DNA from: Pseudomonas sp.
GTDB taxonomy: Bacteria > Pseudomonadota > Gammaproteobacteria > Pseudomonadales > Pseudomonadaceae
Length of the DNA stretch: 64,000 nucleotides
Assembly (NCBI RefSeq): GCF_030690725.1
Contig: NZ_JAUYGD010000044.1
Span: forward strand, 1-64,000
Direction of reading: 5' to 3'
Shown: in pieces, positions 7,171-15,490 of the stretch
Numbering within the stretch: the stretch's first letter is position 1
Layout of the letters: the number at the start of each line of letters is the position of its first letter
Made by a program: the position numbers and the translations under genes
Notes under the pieces: model-generated
Databases searched by the model: none
What the model was told of the DNA's origin: nothing
Seen by the model: the letters and a program-made list of their open reading frames with translations, nothing else

Positions 7171-8745
7171 ATGTCCAGTTCCCCCTCTGTTCCACGCTTG
7201 CAGCTGAGCGGTATCAGCAAGCGCTACCCCGGCTGCCTGGCCAACGACCGTATCGACCTGAGCATCGCCCCTGGGGAAATCCATGCGTTGCTGGGTGAGA
7301 ACGGTGCCGGCAAGAGCACCCTGATGAAGATCATCTACGGCGTTACCCAGCCCGACAGCGGTGAAATCCGCTGGCACGGCGAAGCCTTGAATATGCGCGA
7401 TCCGGCCATGGCCCGCAGCCTCGGTGTGGGCATGGTGTTTCAGCACTTCTCGCTGTTCGAAACCCTGACGGTCGCGGAGAACATCGCCCTGGCCATGGGC
7501 GCAGCGGCCGGCACGCCGAAACAGCTGGAGCCGAAGATCCGTGAGGTCTCGCAGCGTTACGGCATGGCCCTGGAACCGGGCCGCCTGGTGCACAGCCTGT
7601 CCATCGGTGAACGGCAGCGGGTGGAGATCGTGCGTTGCCTGATGCAGGACATCAAACTGCTGATCCTCGATGAGCCGACCTCGGTACTCACCCCACAGGA
7701 GGCCGACGAGCTATTTGTCACCCTGCGCCGCCTGGCCGCCGAGGGCTGCAGCATTCTGTTTATCAGCCACAAACTCGGCGAAGTGCGCGCCTTGTGCCAG
7801 AGCGCCACAGTGCTGCGAGGCGGCAAGGTGTCGGGCCATTGCGTGCCGTCCGAGTGCAGCGATCTGCAGCTGGCGCGGCTGATGGTTGGCGATGCCGAAG
7901 GCCTGGAAAGCAGTTACCCGAAAGCCAGCGGCGGCCTGCCGCGCCTGCGTGTGGATGACCTCAGCTGGCACAACGCCGACCCGTTCGGCAGCTCCCTGAG
8001 CAACCTGCGCCTGGAGGTGCGCAGCGGCGAGATCGTCGGCATCGCCGGAGTCGCCGGTAATGGTCAGGACGAGCTGCTGGCCCTGCTTAGCGGCGAAACG
8101 CGGTTGCCACGCAGCGAGCGCGAACGCATCAGCCTGGACACTCAGCCGATTGCCGATCTGTACCCGGATGCGCGGCGCAAGCTGGGCCTGGCCTTTGTCC
8201 CGGCCGAGCGCCTGGGCCACGGCGCGGTGCCGGACATGAGCCTGGCCGACAACGCGCTACTTACCGCCTTCCAGCAGGGTTTGCTAAGCAAAGGCCTGAT
8301 TCAGCGCGGCAAGGTGCGCGCCCTGGCCGATGAGATTATCAAGCGTTTTGCGGTGAAAACGCCGGATGCCGATGCGCCCGCGCGCAGCCTGTCCGGCGGC
8401 AATCTGCAGAAATTTATCCTCGGCCGCGAAATCCTGCAGAACCCCAAATTGCTGGTCGCAGCGCACCCGACCTGGGGCGTGGATGTGGGCGCGGCGGCGG
8501 CGATCCATCGCGCGCTGATTACCCTGCGCGATGCCGGCGCGGCGATCCTGGTGATTTCCGAAGACCTCGACGAGCTGTTCCAGATCAGCGACCGCATCGG
8601 CGCGCTGTGCAGCGGCAAGCTCTCGCCCCTGGCCGCCACGGCAGACACCGAAGCCGTTGATGTCGGCCGCTGGATGGCCGGCGAGTTCGCAGCGCTGCCC
8701 ACTATCACAAGCACGCCCGCAGCCACTGCTGCCGGCCTGAGCTGA
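7171..8745 (+). CDS. ABC transporter ATP-binding protein for nucleosides/purines
   Basis: Tandem-domain ATPase of 524 residues of the RbsA/NupO type. The first domain has Walker A at residues 42-50 (GENGAGKST), signature LSIGERQRVE and Walker B LLILDEPTS. The second domain has the degenerate P-loop GVAGNGQDEL and signature LSGGNLQKFI, as usual in this class, where only one site is fully competent. It energises uptake through the two permeases that follow (11 bp to the first). The same ATPase-permease-permease set occurs near bauA/bauR in P. aeruginosa (PA0136-0138), and the family in other bacteria (YufO/NupO) imports nucleosides. Transcription probably starts at the sigma-54 promoter at 7118. 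Confidence 0.9.
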   Translation: MSSSPSVPRLQLSGISKRYPGCLANDRIDLSIAPGEIHALLGENGAGKSTLMKIIYGVTQPDSGEIRWHGEALNMRDPAMARSLGVGMVFQHFSLFETLTVAENIALAMGAAAGTPKQLEPKIREVSQRYGMALEPGRLVHSLSIGERQRVEIVRCLMQDIKLLILDEPTSVLTPQEADELFVTLRRLAAEGCSILFISHKLGEVRALCQSATVLRGGKVSGHCVPSECSDLQLARLMVGDAEGLESSYPKASGGLPRLRVDDLSWHNADPFGSSLSNLRLEVRSGEIVGIAGVAGNGQDELLALLSGETRLPRSERERISLDTQPIADLYPDARRKLGLAFVPAERLGHGAVPDMSLADNALLTAFQQGLLSKGLIQRGKVRALADEIIKRFAVKTPDADAPARSLSGGNLQKFILGREILQNPKLLVAAHPTWGVDVGAAAAIHRALITLRDAGAAILVISEDLDELFQISDRIGALCSGKLSPLAATADTEAVDVGRWMAGEFAALPTITSTPAATAAGLS

Positions 8746-8756
8746 CGGAGTTTTCC

Positions 8757-9860
8757 ATGCTGTTATCCCTCGAACCGCGCGGCCAGCAATCGCGCGCCAT
8801 GCTCTGGTTGTCGCCACTGCTCGCCGCTGTACTGACCCTGTGCAGCGGCGCGCTGCTGTTCGCCCTACTCGGTCATGACCCGCTGCAAACCCTGCACACC
8901 CTGCTGATCGCGCCGCTGGCCGACTGGTATGGCGTCTCCGAACTGCTGGTCAAGGCGCTGCCGATTCTGCTCTGCGCCCTCGGCCTGGCCGTGGCCTACC
9001 AGGCGCGCATCTGGAACATCGGCGCGGAAGGTCAGCTGCTGCTCGGCGCGTTAGCCGGCAGCGCCATGGCGATCCAGATTATCGACTGGGACAGCCGCTG
9101 GGCACTGGTCTGGGTGGTACTCGCCGGCGTGGCAGCGGGTGCAGCCTGGGGCGGCCTGACCGCCTGGTTGCGCACGCAGTTCAATGCCAACGAAATCCTC
9201 ACCAGCATCATGCTCAACTACATCGCGCTGAACCTGCTGCTGTTCTTCGTACACGGCCCGTTGAAGGACCCGGCCGGCTTCAACTTCCCCGAGTCGGCGA
9301 TGTTCGGCGATGCCAGCCGCCTGCCGCTGGTGAGTGAGGACGGTCGCCTGCATGCCGGCCTGTATTTCGCCCTGCTGGCCCTGGTGGCGGTGTGGGTGCT
9401 GCTGCACAAGAGCTTTCTCGGTTTTCAGATCAAGGTGCTCGGCCTCGACCGCCGCGCCGCCGGTTTTGTCGGCTTTCGCGAGAAGCGTCTGGTGTGGTTT
9501 GCCCTGCTGGTCAGCGGCGGCCTGGCCGGGCTGGCGGGTGTCGGTGAAGTGGCCGGGCCGATTGGTCAGCTGGTGCCGCAGGTATCCCCCGGTTACGGCT
9601 ATGCGGCGATCACCGTGGCCTTTCTCGGCCGCCTGAATCCGCTCGGCATTCTGTTCGCCAGCCTGCTGATGGCCCTGCTGTACCTGGGCGGCGAGAACGC
9701 GCAGATGACCATGAACCTGCCCCAGGCGATCACCCAGCTATTCCAGGGAATGATGCTGTTCTTCCTACTCGCCTGTGACGTACTGATCCTTTATCGGCCA
9801 CGGCTGAAGCTGAAGTGGGCGCAACGAAAAACTAAAGCCACCGCCGAGGCCCTGGCCTGA
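8757..9860 (+). CDS. ABC transporter permease 1 for nucleosides/purines
   Basis: Inner-membrane permease of 367 residues (BPD_transp_2 family, NupP/YufP-like). It has about eight to ten hydrophobic segments, with the conserved RIWNIGAEGQLLLGA and FNANEILTSIMLNYIALNLL stretches of this family. It pairs with the second permease (9957-10883) to form the channel powered by the upstream ATPase. It starts 11 bp after the ATPase stop, so it belongs to the same transcript. Confidence 0.9.
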   Translation: MLLSLEPRGQQSRAMLWLSPLLAAVLTLCSGALLFALLGHDPLQTLHTLLIAPLADWYGVSELLVKALPILLCALGLAVAYQARIWNIGAEGQLLLGALAGSAMAIQIIDWDSRWALVWVVLAGVAAGAAWGGLTAWLRTQFNANEILTSIMLNYIALNLLLFFVHGPLKDPAGFNFPESAMFGDASRLPLVSEDGRLHAGLYFALLALVAVWVLLHKSFLGFQIKVLGLDRRAAGFVGFREKRLVWFALLVSGGLAGLAGVGEVAGPIGQLVPQVSPGYGYAAITVAFLGRLNPLGILFASLLMALLYLGGENAQMTMNLPQAITQLFQGMMLFFLLACDVLILYRPRLKLKWAQRKTKATAEALA

Positions 9861-9869
9861 CAAAGAACC

Positions 9870-9931
9870 TGTAGGAGCGAGCTTGCTCGCGATCCGCGGC
9901 GAGACCGATCGCGAGCAAGCTCGCTCCTACA
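9870..9931. repeat. REPIN inside the importer operon
   Basis: Two inverted REPs with core TGTAGGAGCGAGCTTGCTCG, at 9870-9892 and 9909-9931, separated by 16 bases. The transcript could fold into one long hairpin between the two permease genes. This is a third REP variant in the window (GAGC…GCTC in place of GGGC…GCCC). Confidence 0.9.
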
Positions 9932-9956
9932 AAAGCTATACACATAGGAATTCCCG

Positions 9957-10883
9957 ATGGATCTCGACCTGTTAAGCAATATCTTCTACGCCATGGTGCG
10001 CACCGGTACGCCGCTGTTGCTGGTGGCCCTCGGTGAACTGATCTGCGAGAAGAGCGGCGTGCTCAACCTCGGCCAGGAAGGCATGATGCTGTTCGGCGCG
10101 GTGATCGGTTTTATCGTCGCCCTGAGCACCGGCAACCTGTGGCTCGGCGTGCTGCTGGCGATGAGCGCCGGCATGCTGCTGTCGATGCTGTTCGCCGCCG
10201 TGGCCCTGGGTTTTAACGCCAACCAGGTGGCCACCGGGCTGGCGCTGACCATCTTTGGCGTCGGCCTCTCCACCTTTGTCGGCGCGGCCTGGGTCGGCAA
10301 GCCGCTGGCCGGTTTTGAGCCCATCGCCATTCCGCTGCTTAGCGAGATTCCGCTGATCGGGCGCATGCTGTTTGCCCAGGACATTCTGGTTTACCTATCC
10401 TTCGCCCTGTTCGGTTTCGTGGCCTGGGTGCTGCTGAAAAGCCGCATCGGTTTGATCATCCAGGCGGTCGGTGAAAACCCCGACGCCGCCAGCGCCATGG
10501 GCCTGCCGGTGCTGCGCGTACGCACCCTGGCAGTGCTGTTTGGTGGCGCCATGGCCGGCTTGGCGGGCGGTTACCTGTCGCTGGCCTATACGCCGATGTG
10601 GGCGGAAAATATGACCGCTGGGCGCGGCTGGATCGCCCTGGCGCTGGTGGTATTTGCCAGCTGGCGGGTATTGCGCGTGTTGCTCGGCGCCTACCTGTTC
10701 GGCCTGGCCAGCATCATCCATCTGGTGGCACAGGGCATCGGCCTGTCGATCCCTTCCAACCTGCTGGCGATGCTGCCCTATGTGGCGACCATCCTGGTAC
10801 TGGTGCTTCTGTCACGCGATGCAATCAAGACTCGCCTGTTTGCTCCGGTATCCCTGGGCAAGCCTTGGCAGCCGGGGCACTAA
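9957..10883 (+). CDS. ABC transporter permease 2 for nucleosides/purines
   Basis: Inner-membrane permease of 308 residues (NupQ/YufQ-like), with about eight hydrophobic segments and the family motif CEKSGVLNLGQEGMMLFGA near the N-terminus. It is the partner of the 8757-9860 permease. The 96-bp gap between them is filled by a REPIN, which may lower its expression relative to the upstream genes. A strong hairpin terminator follows at 10945-10977. Confidence 0.9.
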   Translation: MDLDLLSNIFYAMVRTGTPLLLVALGELICEKSGVLNLGQEGMMLFGAVIGFIVALSTGNLWLGVLLAMSAGMLLSMLFAAVALGFNANQVATGLALTIFGVGLSTFVGAAWVGKPLAGFEPIAIPLLSEIPLIGRMLFAQDILVYLSFALFGFVAWVLLKSRIGLIIQAVGENPDAASAMGLPVLRVRTLAVLFGGAMAGLAGGYLSLAYTPMWAENMTAGRGWIALALVVFASWRVLRVLLGAYLFGLASIIHLVAQGIGLSIPSNLLAMLPYVATILVLVLLSRDAIKTRLFAPVSLGKPWQPGH

Positions 10884-10893
10884 GCCCTTACAC

Positions 10894-10933
10894 GCACCAG
10901 CAGGCAGCATGCTCTGCCGCTTACGCACCAGCA
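10894..10933 (+). promoter_or_regulatory. Paired NtrC-like half sites
   Basis: Two direct copies of the NtrC half-site GCACCAGCA lie at 10894-10902 and 10925-10933, each preceded by TTAC. They are about 75-115 bp upstream of the sigma-54 promoter at 11005. The second halves of the dyads are poor, so this is a tentative enhancer. Confidence 0.35.
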
Positions 10934-10944
10934 AAGCACCCGCA

Positions 10945-10977
10945 CAGAACCCCGCCACGGCGGGGTTCTGCGTTTTA
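10945..10977 (+). terminator. Rho-independent terminator of the permease operon
   Basis: Perfect 12-bp stem CAGAACCCCGCC/GGCGGGGTTCTG with a two-base loop, followed by CGTTTT. Confidence 0.85.
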
Positions 10978-11004
10978 GCGCGGCGCGCAGCGCTAATTGT
11001 CCAG

Positions 11005-11022
11005 TTGGTCAGCTTTTTGCAA
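11005..11022 (+). promoter_or_regulatory. Sigma-54 (RpoN) promoter of the substrate-binding protein
   Basis: TTGGTCAGCTTTTTGCAA has GG (11007-11008) and GC (11019-11020) ten bases apart. The core GGYCAGCTTTTTGC is shared with the promoter at 7118-7135. It lies 58 bp before the start of the binding-protein gene and after the terminator of the preceding operon. Confidence 0.7.
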
Positions 11023-11079
11023 TCGAACTGGCAGCTGTTTAACAACAACGTACCCACACACATCGGAGTTCCACCGACC

Positions 11080-12162
11080 ATGTTCGAGAAGAGCAAAAAA
11101 CCTCTGCTGCGCACCCTCGTTGCCGCCCTTGGCTTTAGCGCCACATTGGGCGCTTCCGCCGCCGATCCGTTGAAGGTCGGCTTTGTCTATATCGGCCCGA
11201 TTGGCGACCATGGCTGGACCTACCAGCATGAGCAGGGCCGCCAGGCGGTGATCAAGCAGCTGGGCGACAAGGTTGAAACCAGCTACGTGGAGAACGTGCC
11301 AGAAGGTGCGGACGCCGAGCGGGTGATTCGCAACATGGCCAAGGGTGGTTATGACCTGATCTTCACCACCTCCTTCGGCTACATGAACCCGACGCTGAAA
11401 GTGGCCAAGCAGTTCCCCAAGCTGACCTTCGAGCACGCCACCGGCTACAAGCAGGACAAGAACCTCGGCACCTACCTGTCGCGCTCCTATGAAGGTCGTT
11501 ATGTCGGTGGTTTCCTCGCGGCGAAGATGACCAAGACCAAGAAGATCGGCTACGTCGCCTCCTTCCCGATCCCGGAAGTGATCCGCGATATCAACGCCAT
11601 CCAGCTGGCGCTGGACAAGTACAACCCCGGCACCGAGATCAAGGTGGTGTGGGTCAACTCCTGGTTCGACCCGGGCAAGGAATCCGATGCGGCCAACGCG
11701 CTGATCGACCAGGGCGTCGACGTGGTGTTCCAGCACACCGACAGCCCAGCGCCGATCCAGACCGCTGAGCGTCGCGGCGTGCATGCAGTGGGCTACGCTT
11801 CGGATATGGCGCACTTCGGTCCAAAGGCCGTGCTCACCTCGATCGTCAACGACTGGGGCCCGCACTACGTCAAATCCACCCAGGCGGTGATCGACGGCAA
11901 CTGGGCGCCGCAGGATTTCTGGGGCGGTCTGGCTGAAGACACCATCAAGCTGCCGATCAGCGACCTGGTGCCAGCGGATGTGAAAACCGAAGCCGAGCAG
12001 ATCATCGCCGATATCAAAAGCGGTGCATTCCATCCATTCACCGGGCCGATCAAGGACCAGAGCGGCGTCGAGAAGATCCCGGCCGGCGTCGCCGCGACCA
12101 ACGCCGAACTGGCCTCGATGAACTACTACGTGGAAAACGTAAAGGCTGAACTGCCGAAGTAA
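11080..12162 (+). CDS. BMP-family periplasmic nucleoside/purine-binding protein
   Basis: Substrate-binding protein of 360 residues of the BMP/PnrA/Med family. A signal peptide occupies about residues 1-28 (KKPLLRTLVAALGF…GASAA) and is followed by DPLKVGFVYIGPIGDHGWTY, the usual start of the mature BMP domain. It would deliver nucleosides or bases to the ABC permeases encoded upstream. The ATG at 11080 is chosen because it gives a proper signal peptide and has CGGAG in front; the open frame runs further upstream but crosses the terminator and promoter. Own sigma-54 promoter and own terminator allow higher expression than the membrane parts. Confidence 0.9.
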   Translation: MFEKSKKPLLRTLVAALGFSATLGASAADPLKVGFVYIGPIGDHGWTYQHEQGRQAVIKQLGDKVETSYVENVPEGADAERVIRNMAKGGYDLIFTTSFGYMNPTLKVAKQFPKLTFEHATGYKQDKNLGTYLSRSYEGRYVGGFLAAKMTKTKKIGYVASFPIPEVIRDINAIQLALDKYNPGTEIKVVWVNSWFDPGKESDAANALIDQGVDVVFQHTDSPAPIQTAERRGVHAVGYASDMAHFGPKAVLTSIVNDWGPHYVKSTQAVIDGNWAPQDFWGGLAEDTIKLPISDLVPADVKTEAEQIIADIKSGAFHPFTGPIKDQSGVEKIPAGVAATNAELASMNYYVENVKAELPK

Positions 12163-12221
12163 GCCCCTCTCACACACATCAAACCGATGCCGTCCCTGCC
12201 TCACCGGCAGAACCGCATCAG

Positions 12222-12254
12222 AAGGACGATGCCTTAACCGGCATCGTCCTTTTT
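12222..12254 (+). terminator. Rho-independent terminator after the BMP gene
   Basis: Stem AAGGACGATGCC/GGCATCGTCCTT with a six-base loop, running into a T tract. Confidence 0.85.
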
Positions 12255-12264
12255 CGCTGCTCCC

Positions 12265-12426
12265 GGAGCCTGTCGGGCTCAACCGTTCGTCGCGAGGGAA
12301 AGCCCGGTTTGAGACAGTTTTGCGGCTTTACCGAGGCGAATAGCGCGCTATTTAACGAGGGAAAGCTGCAAAAGTGGCCAAATCCGGATTTTTCGCAGCA
12401 GAACAGTGTTGAGTTCGACAGGCTCC
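12265..12426. repeat. 162-bp palindromic MITE-like element
   Basis: The ends are inverted repeats (GGAGCCTGTCGGGCTCAAC at 12265 and its near-perfect complement ending at 12426). The whole element is one imperfect palindrome whose exact midpoint falls in AATAGCGCGCTATT (12339-12352). It has no coding capacity. It fills most of the 307-bp gap between the BMP gene and the oxygenase gene. No other copy is visible in the window. Confidence 0.75.
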
Positions 12427-12469
12427 TTAGTACGAGAAGACTCGCAGCACCGCCCCACCCGGAGCCTCT

Positions 12470-13435
12470 ATGAACACCCTACCGATCATCGACATTGCCC
12501 CACTCTACAGTGACGACCAAACCGCCTGGCCCGCCGTGGCCGAGCAGATCGACCGCGCCTGCCGCGACTGGGGCTTTTTCTATATCACCGGCCACCCGAT
12601 CAGCCCGGCGCGTATCGCCGAATTGCTGAGCGCCGCCAAGACCTTCTTCGCCCTGCCGGCTGCAGAAAAGCTCAAGATCGACATCACCCAGACCGCCCAT
12701 CACCGTGGCTACGGCGCGATTGCCACCGAGCAGCTGGACCCGAGCAAACCGAGCGATCTCAAGGAAACCTTCGATATGGGTTTCCATATGGACCTGAATC
12801 ATCCTGAGGTGCTGGCCGGCAAACCGCTGCGCGGGGCCAACCGCCATCCTGACCTGCCCGGTTGGACGACGCTGATGGAGCAGCACTACGCAGATATGCA
12901 GGCGTTGGCGCAAACCCTGCTGCGCGCTATGACCCTGGCCCTAGATATCGACTGCGACTTTTTCGACACGCGCTTTCATGAGCCGATCAGCGTGCTGCGC
13001 ATGATCCACTACCCGCCGCGCCACACCGCCAGCAGCGCCGAACAGCAAGGCGCCGGGGCGCACACCGATTACGGCTGCATCACCCTGCTCTATCAGGACG
13101 ACGCCGGCGGCCTGCAGGTGCGCCACCGCGATGGCCAGTGGATCGACGCGCCGCCGCTTGCCGGCAGTTTTGTGGTGAACATCGGCGACATGCTCGCGCG
13201 CTGGAGCAACGACCGTTACACCTCGACTCCGCACCGGGTCATCAGCCCGCTGGGAGTGGATCGCTACTCCATGCCGTTCTTCGCCGAACCGCACCCGGAC
13301 ACCGAGATCAGCTGCCTGCCCAACTGCTCGAACGCCGCCAATCCGCCGAAATATCCATCCGTCACCAGCGCCGACTACCTGCTATCGCGCTTTGCTGATA
13401 CCTATGCGTATCGGCGTGAAGAACAGGCCGGCTGA
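12470..13435 (+). CDS. 2-oxoglutarate/Fe(II) oxygenase, isopenicillin-N-synthase-like
   Basis: Non-haem iron dioxygenase of 321 residues. The iron ligands are H198 and D200 (HTDYG) and H255 (STPHRV), and R265/S267 (RYSMPFF) bind 2-oxoglutarate. The N-terminal DIOX_N region includes DWGFFYITGHPI. The homologue in P. aeruginosa (PA0147 by memory) also precedes the adenine deaminase gene, so oxidation of a purine or nucleoside-derived compound is a reasonable guess. The substrate has to be tested. The start ATG at 12470 has CCGGAG upstream. Confidence 0.82.
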   Translation: MNTLPIIDIAPLYSDDQTAWPAVAEQIDRACRDWGFFYITGHPISPARIAELLSAAKTFFALPAAEKLKIDITQTAHHRGYGAIATEQLDPSKPSDLKETFDMGFHMDLNHPEVLAGKPLRGANRHPDLPGWTTLMEQHYADMQALAQTLLRAMTLALDIDCDFFDTRFHEPISVLRMIHYPPRHTASSAEQQGAGAHTDYGCITLLYQDDAGGLQVRHRDGQWIDAPPLAGSFVVNIGDMLARWSNDRYTSTPHRVISPLGVDRYSMPFFAEPHPDTEISCLPNCSNAANPPKYPSVTSADYLLSRFADTYAYRREEQAG

Positions 13436-13438
13436 GAC

Positions 13439-13502
13439 GTGGGAGGGGCTTTAGCCGCGACAGCTTTGGCTTTGGCGATGTCGCGGCTAAAGCCCCTCCC
13501 AC
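13439..13502. repeat. REPIN between oxygenase and adenine deaminase genes
   Basis: Inverted pair of the REP with core GTGGGAGGGGCTTTAGCCGC, at 13439-13460 and 13481-13502. It is the same family as at 1-25 and 50334-50355. Confidence 0.9.
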
Positions 13503-13577
13503 AAGTAGCGCATCGCCCTACCGATTCGGCGAAATCCTGTCCTTACGGTTAAACTTTGTCGCGACCACGCCTGATAA

Positions 13578-14537
<960 letters not shown>

Positions 14538-14556
14538 GCCGCGACAGATATAAACC

Positions 14557-15087
14557 TCAGTGATCCAGCTTGCGCCGCTTGCCGGTGACCATCGACAGCG
14601 GCAGGTTTTCCTTCAGGCGGTAGCTTTCAAACAGCGCCGCCGCGATATGCAGGCCCACCAGGGCCATCAGTGCGTTGGCGCAAAACTCATGAATCTCCTC
14701 GGGTAAATCAGCGCCCCAGAAGTAGTCGACTTCCTCCATCAGAAAGCCGGTCACACCCAGGCCGAGCATCAGCAGCATCATGCCGACCATCACCAAGCCA
14801 CCCAGCGGGGAATGCCCCATGCGGTGATAATCACGCCCGCTGAGCAATGCCCGCAGGTGTTTGGCCAGGCGCGCCCGGGTCGGCCAGAAGTCCGCCCAGC
14901 GCGCTGCCGGTGTACCGATAAAGCCCCACACCAGGCGAATCGCCAACCAGGCCACGGCGTAGTAACCGAACCAGCGGTGCCAGTTCTCGCCCTCTTCGGT
15001 GAAGAAGTAATTGGCCAGGAAAGCGCTCGCCAGAGACCAATGGAACAACCTGACCAGCGGGTCCCAGAGGCGTGTGGTGGCGTTCAT
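14557..15087 (-). CDS. Cytochrome b561-type membrane haem protein
   Basis: Inner-membrane protein of 176 residues with four hydrophobic helices. Histidines in RLFHWSLA, NWHRWFGYYA, MGHSPLGG and VGLHIAAAL sit where this family binds two b haems. It would carry electrons across or within the membrane. Its start overlaps the stop of the PepSY gene (TGATG), a pairing often seen in which the small periplasmic PepSY protein and the cytochrome form one redox unit. It lies at the end of the minus-strand copper locus. Confidence 0.85.
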   Translation of the reverse strand: MNATTRLWDPLVRLFHWSLASAFLANYFFTEEGENWHRWFGYYAVAWLAIRLVWGFIGTPAARWADFWPTRARLAKHLRALLSGRDYHRMGHSPLGGLVMVGMMLLMLGLGVTGFLMEEVDYFWGADLPEEIHEFCANALMALVGLHIAAALFESYRLKENLPLSMVTGKRRKLDH

Positions 15088-15353
15088 CAGCCTTCAACGC
15101 CGCCTTTGATGACCTTGCCGCTGACCGGATCGAAGTAGATTTCGACCTTCTGGCCATCTTTATTGAACCCGTAGATTTCGTAGCAGTTGCCGCCAGTCAC
15201 TTTGAACTTCTTGATCTCGTAGCCCTGGGCTTCGAGGTCGGCCTGGAACTTGTTCTGGTCCTGCCACTGCGCCTTGTCGGCGGTGGTGCATTGGGTGGCG
15301 GCGAAGGTCAGCGGGCTGGCCAGAGCCAGAGACAGCAGAAGCAGTTTGCGCAT
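15087..15353 (-). CDS. Small periplasmic PepSY-domain protein
   Basis: Protein of 88 residues with a signal peptide (MRKLLLLSLALASPLTFA). The rest is one PepSY domain (YEIKKFKVTGGNCYEIYGFN…VEIYFDPVSGKVI). Two cysteines, in TQCTT and GGNCYE, may form a disulfide. The cytochrome b561 gene follows with a one-base overlap. The role is not known; PepSY domains often accompany metal reductases or act as inhibitors. Confidence 0.82.
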   Translation of the reverse strand: MRKLLLLSLALASPLTFAATQCTTADKAQWQDQNKFQADLEAQGYEIKKFKVTGGNCYEIYGFNKDGQKVEIYFDPVSGKVIKGGVEG

Positions 15354-15429
15354 GGTGAAGTCCTCGTGATGCAGGGGAAGTTGTGTGTCTGCGGGGACTA
15401 CTCTCGCGCGGCAAGCTTAAGGCTGTATT

Positions 15430-15468
15430 AGGAAACGCAAAGGGCCCATCAAATGATGAGCCCTTTGC
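15430..15468 (-). terminator. Terminator after oprC
   Basis: Perfect nine-base arms GCAAAGGGC (15437-15445) and GCCCTTTGC (15460-15468) with additional pairing inside the loop. On the minus strand it is followed by GTTTCCT. It separates oprC from the PepSY/cytochrome pair. Confidence 0.7.
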
Positions 15469-15490
15469 CAACACGCCAGATCTATCAGGA

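Noticed and set aside
10654-11079. In-frame upstream extension of the BMP protein
   Set aside because: It would run through the permease gene in another frame, a strong terminator and the sigma-54 promoter, and would bury the signal peptide.
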